From Gloeomargarita lithophora Alchichica-D10 (GTDB taxonomy: Bacteria > Cyanobacteriota > Cyanobacteriia > Gloeomargaritales > Gloeomargaritaceae): 64,000 bases of DNA. The stretch lies in contig NZ_CP017675.1 of NCBI RefSeq assembly GCF_001870225.1, positions 1,517,953 to 1,581,952 on the forward strand. The letters run 5' to 3'. The translations under genes were made by a program, and so were the position numbers. A model generated the notes under the pieces. The model searched no databases. It saw only the letters and a list, made by a program, of their open reading frames with translations, and was not told the DNA's origin. Of this stretch, positions 55,331 to 63,243 are shown one piece after another; positions within the stretch are counted from its first letter, which is position 1; each line of letters begins with the position of its first letter.

Positions 55331-56490
55331 TGGAATTTGGCCTGCTGGTACTTGGTTTGGGACTGGGCGGCGGGGCGGGCTGGTGGTTAGGCCGTTGGCG
55401 GTCACCCCCGCCTCCCCCGGAAGTCCTCCCCTGGGCGGAGATGATCCAGACCCTGCCCTACGGTTGTTTGGTGGTGGATGAAGAAAATCAACTGCTCCTG
55501 TGTAACCCGGCAGCCCAAGACTTGCTGTGTTTACAGCGGTGGCAACCCGGCCAACCCCGATTGTTGCTGGAATTGGTACGTTCCTACGAACTTGATCAAC
55601 TGATCGAACGCTCCCGCAGTCAACCCACCCCCTGCGTGGCGGAATGGGCGTTTTATCCCCCCCCTGGGGAATCCGCTCCCCTGCCCATCACCCTGCGGGC
55701 GACCAGCCAATTGCTCGCCACTGGCTGTGTGGTGGTATTTCTGGAAAATCGTCAGCCCCTGGTGGAACTCACCCAAGCCCGGGAACGCTGGGTCACGGAT
55801 TTAACCCACGAACTCAAAACCCCCCTCACCGCCATGCAGTTGGTGGCGGAAGCCCTCCATCAACGGTTGGAGCCGCCCCTCCAAACCTGGGTCACCCGCC
55901 TGCTGGGGGAACTGAAACGGTTGATTCATCTGGTGCACAATTGGCTAGAAGTGGCACAGGGGCGGAGTTCTGTCCGCAACCCGACCCCGGTGGATTTAGC
56001 CGCCCTTGTCCAGAGCGTGTGGCAAACCCTGGAACCCCTCGCCCAACGGAAAGACCTCACCCTGGACTACGGTGGTCCGGCCAGTTTTTGGCTGGCGGGG
56101 GACGAATTGCGCCTGTACCGGATGTTATGCAATGTGCTGGACAACAGCATTAAATATAGTCCAGCGGGATGTCCCATTCGCCTGACCATTACCCCCCAGG
56201 AAATGCCGCAACGGGTGGCGATTGATGTCATAGACCAGGGGCCGGGATTTCCCCCCGCTGACCTGCCTTATTTATTTGAGCGGTTTTACCAAGGCCAAAT
56301 CCATCCCCAGTGGCACGAAAGCGGGGCTGGCTTGGGGTTGGCGATTGTGCGGCAAATTGTCACCGCCCACGGGGGGGAAGTGCGCGCCGCCAACCATCCC
56401 GAAGGGGGTGGAGCCTGGTTGCACATTCAACTCCCCTGGACGGCGGCACCCTTGTTGGCCGGGGGGGCACTCCCCACCCAGGAGCGGTAG
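55330..56490 (+). CDS. sphS: SphS-type sensor histidine kinase
   Basis: A 386-residue membrane-linked kinase: one N-terminal membrane or hydrophobic segment (about 2-22), a PAS-like sensor region (about 35-140) and the kinase core. The phosphorylated histidine is H160 in DLTHELKTPLTAM, the N-box is NVLDNSIKYS, G1 is DQGPGFP and G2 is GAGLGLAIV. Sequence around ENRQPLVELTQARERWVTDL fits SphS, the phosphate-limitation sensor. Its last 64 bases overlap the 3' end of the convergent FTR1 gene. Confidence 0.88.
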   Translation: MEFGLLVLGLGLGGGAGWWLGRWRSPPPPPEVLPWAEMIQTLPYGCLVVDEENQLLLCNPAAQDLLCLQRWQPGQPRLLLELVRSYELDQLIERSRSQPTPCVAEWAFYPPPGESAPLPITLRATSQLLATGCVVVFLENRQPLVELTQARERWVTDLTHELKTPLTAMQLVAEALHQRLEPPLQTWVTRLLGELKRLIHLVHNWLEVAQGRSSVRNPTPVDLAALVQSVWQTLEPLAQRKDLTLDYGGPASFWLAGDELRLYRMLCNVLDNSIKYSPAGCPIRLTITPQEMPQRVAIDVIDQGPGFPPADLPYLFERFYQGQIHPQWHESGAGLGLAIVRQIVTAHGGEVRAANHPEGGGAWLHIQLPWTAAPLLAGGALPTQER

Positions 56491-57287
56491 TACAAAGCTC
56501 CCACTAGCCCCACAAACAAGCCATAAACCAGCAATTGCACCAGGTATAGATGATCCCGGTAGCCCACCAATACCTTAAGCAATACCCCCGGCCATTGGTC
56601 ATCGGGCAACCAACGGGAAGTATCCCAGACCAGCATTCCCAGCCCCGCCCCCGCCTGCGCCGCCGCTTTACTGAGATGGAGCAGGGCACTGACCAACAAA
56701 CCGCCCACGATCAGCAGTAAACCACCGCCCATGACCAGGAAAAAAGCCCGCAAATTCAGCCGCATCCCCCAGCCAAACAGCAGGTAACCCACCAACACCG
56801 CCCCCATTACCCCCGCCAGTGCCCCCACCAGCGGCAACCACCCCTGGCTGAACTGGGCACCGATAAAAATCACCGTTTCCATCCCCTCCCGCGCCACGGC
56901 GGCCAACACCAGCAGGCCAATTCCCCAGCCCTGTTCCTGTTGGTAAACCTGTTGGCGCACCGTCCCCGCCATCTCCCGCCCCTGCCGAGTCATCCACAAC
57001 AACATCCAGGTCAATAATCCAGCGGCCAATAGTTCAAACCCCGCCTCCAAAGCGTACTGCAACCGAGGTCGCGCATGGCTAAGATACTGCAACAGCACCA
57101 CCAACAGCCCGCCCCCGGCCACGCTCAACCCCATCCCCCCCAGCACCCCCGCCCCCACCCAGGCGTAGAGGTCTTGGCGGCGGGTTTGTCCCAATACAGT
57201 TAAAACAATTCCCACCACCAAGGCCGCTTCCACCCCCTCTCTGAGGGTGACCACAAAACTGGGAATCGCTAAAGCCCAATCACTCAT
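56427..57287 (-). CDS. FTR1-family iron permease
   Basis: A 286-residue membrane protein with seven helices and two REGXE motifs: REGVE at 16-20 and REGMET at 133-138, both needed for ferric iron transport in the Ftr1/EfeU family. In bacteria it works in the inner membrane and often pairs with a periplasmic EfeO-type protein; none is adjacent here. No Fur box was recognised upstream. The convergent overlap with sphS is 64 bases. Family assignment is clear. Confidence 0.9.
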   Translation of the reverse strand: MSDWALAIPSFVVTLREGVEAALVVGIVLTVLGQTRRQDLYAWVGAGVLGGMGLSVAGGGLLVVLLQYLSHARPRLQYALEAGFELLAAGLLTWMLLWMTRQGREMAGTVRQQVYQQEQGWGIGLLVLAAVAREGMETVIFIGAQFSQGWLPLVGALAGVMGAVLVGYLLFGWGMRLNLRAFFLVMGGGLLLIVGGLLVSALLHLSKAAAQAGAGLGMLVWDTSRWLPDDQWPGVLLKVLVGYRDHLYLVQLLVYGLFVGLVGALYYRSWVGSAPPANKGAAVQGS

Positions 57288-57610
57288 CCGGGTAGCGTGG
57301 CGATAAATTCCCTTTCACCTTAGCGAAACCTGACCCCAATTCGGGTTTGAGTTCCTATCGTTAGACCTCTGGCAAGCGTAATTTATCAAGTGTAATTTAT
57401 ACTTAGGGCGTTGCTGAATTTTGGTATGGTCATTAAAAAGCATCATCAAAAAGCATCATGGGGACAACCCCACCCACTCAAGAGATTGAATCAATTGCAA
57501 ACTTGAATTTCGTACCGCCCATAAGCAATGCCCGTCTCGATAAATTACTGGCAAGGTTCGCAAAAGTTCACATTGCGTTACCATGGGGACAATGTAACGT
57601 CACTCTGTCC
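57288..57610. other. Intergenic gap between FTR1 and EamA genes
   Basis: The gap of 323 bases holds no recognised gene. It contains GGGCGTTGCTGAATTTTGG near 57407, which resembles the ends of some IS5-type insertion sequences, and a short inverted repeat CGTTAC/GTAACG (57576-57581 and 57594-57599). An in-frame extension of the EamA gene from 57458 exists but lacks conserved sequence. These observations are weak. Confidence 0.4.
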
Positions 57611-58543
57611 ATGCATCCCTTTTGGTTGATCAGTCCGTTTTTCTTTTGGGGTACGGCCATGATCGTGATGAAAGCGGTCTTGCCCCAGACGGCACCCTTG
57701 TTTTTGGGAGCGTTTCGCCTGATCCCGGCGGGGTTGTTGGTGTTGGCGGTGGCAATGGCGATGGGTCGCTCGCAACCCCGGTCTTGGCGAGCGTGGGGGG
57801 GAATTTTGCTGTTTGCCTTGGTGGATGGGACGTTGTTCCAGGGTTTTTTGGTGACCGGATTAGCCCGGACTCAGGCGGGTTTGGGTTCGGTGATGATTGA
57901 TTCCCAGCCCTTGGTGGTGGCGTTGTTGGCCTGGTGGCTGTACGGGGAAACCATTGGCCTCTGGGGTTGGCTGGGGCTGGGGTTGGGTTTGGGGGGGATT
58001 GCCATGATTGCCCTATCACCCCAGGAGTGGGTCAATCTGAGTGATTGGGCGCAGGTTTGGGGGCACGGGGAATGGTGGATGTTGTTGGCGGCCTTGGCGA
58101 TGGCGGTGGGGACGGTGATGATCCGCTGGCTCAGCCGTTGGGTTGACCCGGTGGTGGCAACGGGGTGGCATTTGGTGCTGGGGGGATTGCCCCTGTTGGT
58201 TTTGTCCGGCTTGGGTGAGGGGGCGGCCTGGAGCCATTTGGATGGGGCGGGTTGGCTGGGCATGGCCTACAGCACGGTGCTGGGCAGTGCCGCTTCCTAC
58301 GGATTGTTTTTCTATTTGGCCGCCCAGGGGAATCTCACCAGTTTGAGTGCGTTGACTTTTTTAACGCCGGTGTTTGCCCTCACCTTTGGGGCATTATTTT
58401 TGGGGGAAACCCTTACCCCTTGGCAGTTGAGCGGCGTGATTTTGACCCTAATTAGCATTACTTTGATTAACCAACGCCATCGCCTGCACGCTTCCGGTGC
58501 GCAACCGGTGCCGGTACCGGTGTCCGTTGAACCCAGCCCTTGA
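57611..58543 (+). CDS. EamA/DMT-superfamily transporter
   Basis: A 310-residue membrane protein with ten helices in two EamA repeats. Family blocks are ISPFFFWGTAMIVMKAVLPQTAPLFLGAFRLIPAG and LSALTFLTPVFALTFGALFLGETLTPWQLSG. It likely exports metabolites or amino acids; the substrate is unknown. The start at ATG 57611 (MHPFWLISPFFFW) matches the family; the 51-residue upstream extension looks spurious. It ends 37 bases before dnaX. Confidence 0.88.
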   Translation: MHPFWLISPFFFWGTAMIVMKAVLPQTAPLFLGAFRLIPAGLLVLAVAMAMGRSQPRSWRAWGGILLFALVDGTLFQGFLVTGLARTQAGLGSVMIDSQPLVVALLAWWLYGETIGLWGWLGLGLGLGGIAMIALSPQEWVNLSDWAQVWGHGEWWMLLAALAMAVGTVMIRWLSRWVDPVVATGWHLVLGGLPLLVLSGLGEGAAWSHLDGAGWLGMAYSTVLGSAASYGLFFYLAAQGNLTSLSALTFLTPVFALTFGALFLGETLTPWQLSGVILTLISITLINQRHRLHASGAQPVPVPVSVEPSP

Positions 58544-58580
58544 GATAATAGGGTTAATTAAGGGTTAATTCCTAGGGCTG

Positions 58581-60440
58581 ATGGCTGTATATATCCCGCT
58601 CCACCATAAATATCGCCCCCAAACCTTCGCCCAACTGGTAGGCCAGGAGGTCATCCGCACCACCCTGGGTAATGGGGTACGCACGGGACGGATTGCCCCC
58701 GCCTATATGTTCACCGGGCCGCGGGGTACGGGTAAAACCTCCTCCGCCCGCATTCTTGCCAAAGCCCTGAATTGCCTAAGTGGGGATGCTCCTACCCCGG
58801 AACCCTGCGGGGTATGTTCCTTGTGCCAAGCGATTACCCAAGGGAATGCCCTGGATATTATCGAGATTGATGCCGCCAGCCATACGGGGGTGGACAATGT
58901 GCGGGAAATGATTGAGCGGGCGCAATTTGCTCCAGTCCAAGCTCGGTACAAAGTATTTATTATTGATGAATGTCATATGCTTTCGGGAGCGGCGTTTAAT
59001 GCCCTCTTAAAAACCTTGGAGGAACCGCCGGAGCGGGTAGTATTTGTCCTGGCAACGACTGACCCCCAACGGGTACCCGCCACGATTATTTCCCGGTGTC
59101 AACGGTTTGATTTTCGCCGCATTGCCCAGGCGGACATGGAAGCCCATTTGCGCCAGATTGCCGAGCGGGAAGGGATTGCGATTACCCCGGCGGCCTTGAC
59201 CTTGGTGACCCAGTTGGCGCAGGGGGGTCTGCGGGATGCGGAAAGTCTGCTGGATCAACTGAGTCTGCTCACCCCGCCGATTCAGCCGGAACAGGTGTGG
59301 CAGTTGGCGGGACGGGTGCCGGAGCGGGATTTGCTGGACTTGGTGCGGGGGATTTATTCGGAGTCTTTGATCACGGTCTTGGAACGGGGACGGGCTTTGC
59401 TAGAAAGGGGTTGGGAACCCCTGCAACTGTATCAACAACTGGTGGGCTTTATCCGGGATGGGTTGATTGCATTCACCGCCCCGGAGCAACGGCATTTAAC
59501 CGCCCTGATGGCCGATACCTGGCAAGAATTGCGGGCGTTGGGGCAAACAGTCACCCCAGAGAATTTACTCCAAGCCCAGGACTATCTACGCCAGAGTGAA
59601 TCCCAGATTCGCCATACCACCCAACCCCACCTGTGGTTAGAGGTGGCTTTGTTGGGCTGGTGGCATCTGTGCCAAGGGAAATCAGGGACGGCCATCCCCG
59701 CCGCTGTGGTTCAACCTCCGGCTTCCCGCCTGTCTAGGAGTCAGGGTGGGGGGACTGTTACGCCTTCGTCTGTTCCAGCGATTAATAAATCTGCACCGAC
59801 AACGCCTTCGTCTGTTCCAGCGATTACTTCACCTGCACCGGCAATATCTTCATCTAGCCCAGCGATTACTTCACCTGCACCGGCAATATCTTCATCTAGC
59901 CCAGCGATTACTTCACCTGCTTCAGCAACGCCTTCATCTGCCCCGGATCAGATAGAGTCAGACCCCATCAAACTTTGGGCAGAGGTGGTGGCGCAAATCA
60001 AAAAACCAGCCACCCGTTCTTTGTTTCAAGATGCAACCCTGGTTGCCTGTGCCAATCAGCAGGCGGAGATTGCCCTCAAGTCTCCGGCGTTATTGCAAAA
60101 TGCCCAGGGAAAAATCAAGGATGTGCAGGCGGCCTTTAAGCAGGTTCTTAAACAAACCATCACCATTACGCTCACTGCGCCCAAGGGTGAACCCCCCAAT
60201 GGGACACCGGTGACCGTTATCCATCCATCGGTTGTTAATACGCCGGTCAGTACCCCAAACCATACACCTGCGCCCATTCATCCCCCCCCTGACCCGGTGG
60301 TGGCTCCGTCCCTACCCCCGCAACGCCCGTCTTTACCTGAAATTCCCAGCGAGGATGGGGTGATGGTGGCCGCCCAGCGCTTGGCCGACTTTTTCCAGGG
60401 GGAGGTGATTGTGCCTGCGGAGGAGAACGAGGATTTCTAA
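58581..60440 (+). CDS. dnaX: DNA polymerase III subunits gamma/tau
   Basis: A 619-residue clamp-loader ATPase. Walker A is GPRGTGKTSSARILAKALNC near 44, a zinc-binding set of cysteines follows (C63 region to CGVCSLC near 80), the Walker B/DExx is DECHML near 128, and sensor 1 is LATTDPQRVPATI. The tau-specific C-terminal half is Pro/Ser/Thr-rich and contains a 42-base (14-residue, PAITSPAPAISSSS) tandem repeat of about 2.8 copies. No intein interrupts the ATPase, unlike some cyanobacterial dnaX genes. No programmed-frameshift slippery site was assessed. Confidence 0.96.
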   Translation: MAVYIPLHHKYRPQTFAQLVGQEVIRTTLGNGVRTGRIAPAYMFTGPRGTGKTSSARILAKALNCLSGDAPTPEPCGVCSLCQAITQGNALDIIEIDAASHTGVDNVREMIERAQFAPVQARYKVFIIDECHMLSGAAFNALLKTLEEPPERVVFVLATTDPQRVPATIISRCQRFDFRRIAQADMEAHLRQIAEREGIAITPAALTLVTQLAQGGLRDAESLLDQLSLLTPPIQPEQVWQLAGRVPERDLLDLVRGIYSESLITVLERGRALLERGWEPLQLYQQLVGFIRDGLIAFTAPEQRHLTALMADTWQELRALGQTVTPENLLQAQDYLRQSESQIRHTTQPHLWLEVALLGWWHLCQGKSGTAIPAAVVQPPASRLSRSQGGGTVTPSSVPAINKSAPTTPSSVPAITSPAPAISSSSPAITSPAPAISSSSPAITSPASATPSSAPDQIESDPIKLWAEVVAQIKKPATRSLFQDATLVACANQQAEIALKSPALLQNAQGKIKDVQAAFKQVLKQTITITLTAPKGEPPNGTPVTVIHPSVVNTPVSTPNHTPAPIHPPPDPVVAPSLPPQRPSLPEIPSEDGVMVAAQRLADFFQGEVIVPAEENEDF

Positions 60441-60510
60441 CCAAGGAAACCAGCCCCCAGGGATTTTTTGTCCCATCACCGCAATGTGACTAGGGCTGGC
60501 AATATAACGG

Positions 60511-60842
60511 CTAAGGTGAGCGGTGGCTAGTATCCTCGGCATCCCCGCCAGGGTCTCTTGCCCGTTGGCCCCAACGGGTTGTTAGAGCGGTTTTTGGTGG
60601 CAAACTGACAACTTCTCTTCCACCTTCTGACTGTCTTTTTTGCCAGTCTGCAAACATGGCATCTAAGTCATATAGCTAAGTAGAGTAAGGTTGTCGTCTC
60701 AAGATTTCGGAAAACCAATGCGGGGCGGTGCCCTGCGACCCATGTTATTATGTCAACCTTTACGTGTTTAGCTATAGTTAAAAGACTTGGCGTGTTCTTC
60801 ACGAATCCTCTGAATTTCATCTAAAATCTCGTTTTGCCCCAT
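60511..60842 (-). pseudogene. Small antitoxin gene split by a MITE
   Basis: The 5' part (ATG at 60840-60842) reads MGQNEILDEIQRIREEHAKSFNY and then hits a stop inside a mobile element (60673-60774). Directly beyond the element the frame continues YDLDAMFADWQKRQSEGGR then EVVSLPPK. Removing the element plus one TA copy rejoins the halves without any frame change. The restored protein matches the small cyanobacterial partner of PIN-domain toxins. After LPPK the frame runs into an unrelated tail to the stop at 60511. A hairpin CCCGTTGG/CCAACGGG (60561-60578) lies in that tail and might act as a weak dnaX terminator. Confidence 0.75.
60673..60774. mobile_element. TATAGCTAAG-class MITE inside antitoxin gene
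   Basis: A complete 102-bp copy with ends TAGCTAAGTAG and TTTAGCTA, flanked by TA at 60671-60672 and 60775-60776. The body contains GTAAGGTTGTCGTCTCAAG and GCGGGGCGGTGCCCTGCGAC, the core shared with the other classes. The TA duplication and clean rejoining of the host gene prove its boundaries. A partial second copy is at 15033. Confidence 0.9.
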
Positions 60843-60845
60843 TGC

Positions 60846-61064
60846 TCAGTCTCCTAGTAGTTCGTAGGGAGTGCAAATTACAGGTAACTGGTATCCAAAA
60901 TCCAAGCTGATCTCTTCTAGTTTCCTTTGAATCTGTGCGTTTGCAATATGCTTACAATTCCAGGTTAGCAGGTAATCCAAGCCGTGGACGGTGGCCGCAG
61001 CAATGTGAACCGTATCGTCAGAAGCCTTGGGCGGCAGATTGCTACGGGAAAGAAATTGAACGGC
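60846..61064 (-). pseudogene. PIN-domain (VapC-like) toxin, N-terminus lost
   Basis: The minus strand encodes AVQFLSRSNLPPKASDDTVH then IAAATVHGLDYLLTWNCKHIANA and ends ELLGD at the stop 60846-60848. This is the C-terminal half of a PIN-domain ribonuclease toxin, with the conserved Asp in SDDTVHIAAA and the YLLTWNCKH motif. About 90 N-terminal residues with the first catalytic Asp are missing. The coding sequence stops at a mobile element at 61067, and no N-terminal part is found beyond it. The gene ends three bases before the antitoxin ATG, so they were one operon. Confidence 0.78.
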
Positions 61065-61066
61065 TA

Positions 61067-61182
61067 TAGCAATCCTAATTGAGTTTAGAACAGTGGTCGC
61101 AGGGGCACCGTCCCTGGTTCTCGGTAATACTTACATTCCAGCGAAATGACTTTCTGCTGGGGCAAATAAATTAGAGATGTCC
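61067..61182. mobile_element. Hybrid element at the broken end of the PIN toxin gene
   Basis: The left end TATAGCAATCCTAATTGAG then GTTTAGAACAGTGGTCGCAGG is the complement of the right half of the TATAGCAATCC class. The right part (CCTGGTTCTCGGTAATAC, CATTCCAGCGAAATGAC, TTAGAGATGTCC) is the right half of the GGACA class. They join within the shared core. No clean target duplication is seen, consistent with a deletion or recombination that removed the 5' part of the toxin gene. Confidence 0.7.
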
Positions 61183-61195
61183 AAGAATTATTAAC

Positions 61196-61229
61196 AAAAA
61201 CGGGCTGGCTCAGGGGAACCAACCCGTAA
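61196..61229 (-). terminator. Rho-independent terminator of ycf35
   Basis: On the minus strand ACGGGTTGG pairs with CCAGCCCGT around a ten-base loop and is followed by five T residues. It lies 23 bases after the ycf35 stop. Confidence 0.85.
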
Positions 61230-61251
61230 CTATTGGGAACGTAAAGGGTGT

Positions 61252-61605
61252 TTACTTTTGCACCACCAGTTTCACGTTGGCGTTTTGCAGACCAGGCCGC
61301 TTGACTTCCGCCAGGGTTTTGTTGATGGCGTACTTCTGGTTGATGGAATTGATCAACTCAGTTTGGTTGTACTTTTTCGCCACACCCCACAGGTCGGCGA
61401 TCAGGTCGAAGCTCCCGTCGGCGTTGCGCGACCAACCCAGGTCATACTCGCCTTCCAGGACGGCCACGATGTCGGCGCGCAGGCGTTGCCCGTTGTAGCC
61501 CCGCACATCGGCGTTGGTTTTGATTTGCAAGCCCAGGTCCCGCAGGGAGTTTTTGAGAACTTCGGCTTCGGTGACTTTGGTCCGCAGGGTGCTGAAGTGA
61601 GACAT
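61252..61605 (-). CDS. ycf35: Ycf35 (DUF1257) protein
   Basis: A 117-residue protein of the Ycf35 family, also found in plastid genomes of algae. Conserved stretches are LRTKVTEAEVLKNSLRDLG, YDLGWSRNADGSFDLIADLWG and INQKYAINKTLAEVKRPG. The function is unknown. A strong ribosome-binding site (AGGAGG, eight bases before the ATG) suggests good expression. It is the third gene on the minus strand after an RHH protein and Ycf46, and is followed by a clear terminator. Confidence 0.93.
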   Translation of the reverse strand: MSHFSTLRTKVTEAEVLKNSLRDLGLQIKTNADVRGYNGQRLRADIVAVLEGEYDLGWSRNADGSFDLIADLWGVAKKYNQTELINSINQKYAINKTLAEVKRPGLQNANVKLVVQK

Positions 61606-61704
61606 GAGATTATCCTCCTGAGAGTGTCTTGGTTTGAGATGAACCGCTCGTTACTCCCTTGGGGGTGCAGACGAGCCTTCTGACCCGGTGGGGTCAAAAG
61701 CCTG

Positions 61705-63219
61705 TTAAAACTCCAGCCGCTGGTACTCAGCCACCGAAGCCGCCGCCGGACGCGCCCGTTGTTTCGCCCAATCCCGCAGAGCCGTCACCTGCTCCGTCAT
61801 CGTCCGGGACAAGGGGAGGGTCGCTTTCACCGCGGCAATAATATCCAACTGGGTAAATTCCCGGTCTTGGGCAAAGGCATCGTACATGGCGGCAATCACC
61901 GCCTGCTCAATCTCCGCCCCGGAAAACCCATCCGAAACTTTTGCCAATTGCTCTAGGTCAAACCGGTCAATTTCGGGACGGCGTTGGGCGAGATGGATGC
62001 GGAAAATCTCCCGCCGTTCCTCCTGGTTGGGCAAATCCACAAAGAAAATTTCATCAAAACGGCCTTTCCGCAAAAATTCCCCCGGCAATTTATCCACCCG
62101 GTTGGCCGTCGCCATCACAAACACCGGCGAGGACTTGTCCTGCATCCAGGTCAGGAAACTGCCAAAAATCCGCGAAGATGTCCCCCCATCGCTGTCCGCC
62201 GAACCCGCCGACCCGGCAAACGCCTTATCCAGTTCATCAATAAACAAAATCACCGGGGCAATGGATTCCGCCGTCTTCAGGGCACTGCGGAGATTCGCCT
62301 CCGAACGCCCCACGGTAGAACCGTCATAAATCCGCCCCATATCCAACCGCAGTAAGGGCAATTCCCACAACCGGGAAGTGGTTTTGGCAATCAAGGACTT
62401 GCCGCAACCGGGCACCCCCAGGATCAACATCCCCTTCGGCTGGGGCAAACCGTACAGGCGTGCCCGCTCCGTAAACGCCTGGGAACGTTGCCGCAACCAG
62501 CGTTTCAATTCATCCAAGCCCCCCACCTGCTCCAGGGTGGCCTCCTCCTCGATGTACTCCAAAATCCCGTTGCGCCGGATCAGTTGCTTTTTCTCCGCCA
62601 CCACCACCGCCACTTCCGCCTCCGTCAACCGCCCGGAACGCACCTGGGCTTTGCGAAACACCTTCTCCGCCTCATCCTGGGTCAACCCCTGGGCGGCGGC
62701 GATGAGTTTTTCCTTCGTCCCCCGGTCCAGGCGGGTTTGTTTCACCAATGCCAACTGTTGCGCCAGAACATCCCCCAACTGCACCACCGAGGGTAGGGCA
62801 AAATCCAGCACCACCACCTCTTTTTCCAACTCCACCGGCACCTGCAACACCGGCGACAGCAAAATAACCGTCTTGCGGGTGCCCCGAAAACTCGCCACCG
62901 CATCCCGTAACCAACGGTTCACCGCCGGGGAATCCGTAAACGGGTGTAGGTCTTTGAAAATAAATACCCCGGCTTCCTTGTGGCGGATCACCCAGTCCAA
63001 GGCCGTCTCCGGCGAAACCGTGTTGTGATGCTGACTATTCGTGCGGGGATGACCGTATTCCAAAAGCCCGTGGGTCACTGTCCACGTAAATACCCGGGGC
63101 GCAACTCGGGATTCCTGGGCGGCTTGCACAACCCACTGCTCCGCCCGCTCCTCCTCAGGAGTCACCACATAAATCAGCGGGTACTGTGCTTTAAGTAACG
63201 TGACCAACTCATCGGACAT
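61705..63219 (-). CDS. ycf46: Ycf46-like AAA ATPase
   Basis: A 504-residue AAA protein of the Ycf46 family, conserved in cyanobacteria and some plastids. The N-terminal 180 residues form a family-specific domain (VTLLKAQYPLIYVVTPEEERAE). The AAA domain has Walker A GVPGCGKSL near 268, Walker B FIDELDKAF near 322 and NRVDKLPGEFLRKGRFDEIFFVDLP with the arginine fingers. Reported Synechocystis relatives are stress-responsive and linked to inorganic carbon use; that comes from the family, not from this sequence. The start is ATG 63219. The gene lies between the RHH gene and ycf35. Confidence 0.93.
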   Translation of the reverse strand: MSDELVTLLKAQYPLIYVVTPEEERAEQWVVQAAQESRVAPRVFTWTVTHGLLEYGHPRTNSQHHNTVSPETALDWVIRHKEAGVFIFKDLHPFTDSPAVNRWLRDAVASFRGTRKTVILLSPVLQVPVELEKEVVVLDFALPSVVQLGDVLAQQLALVKQTRLDRGTKEKLIAAAQGLTQDEAEKVFRKAQVRSGRLTEAEVAVVVAEKKQLIRRNGILEYIEEEATLEQVGGLDELKRWLRQRSQAFTERARLYGLPQPKGMLILGVPGCGKSLIAKTTSRLWELPLLRLDMGRIYDGSTVGRSEANLRSALKTAESIAPVILFIDELDKAFAGSAGSADSDGGTSSRIFGSFLTWMQDKSSPVFVMATANRVDKLPGEFLRKGRFDEIFFVDLPNQEERREIFRIHLAQRRPEIDRFDLEQLAKVSDGFSGAEIEQAVIAAMYDAFAQDREFTQLDIIAAVKATLPLSRTMTEQVTALRDWAKQRARPAAASVAEYQRLEF

Positions 63220-63243
63220 GACACCCACCTCGCACGAGCGAAC

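Noticed and set aside
57458-57610. Upstream extension of the EamA transporter (51 codons)
   Set aside because: The extension lacks family similarity and precedes the first membrane helix; the ATG at 57611 is the usual start.
59757-59945. CRISPR-like repeats
   Set aside because: The repeats are contiguous without spacers and are translated in frame within dnaX.
58581-60440. Intein in dnaX
   Set aside because: The ATPase motifs follow each other at normal distances; no inserted splicing domain is present.
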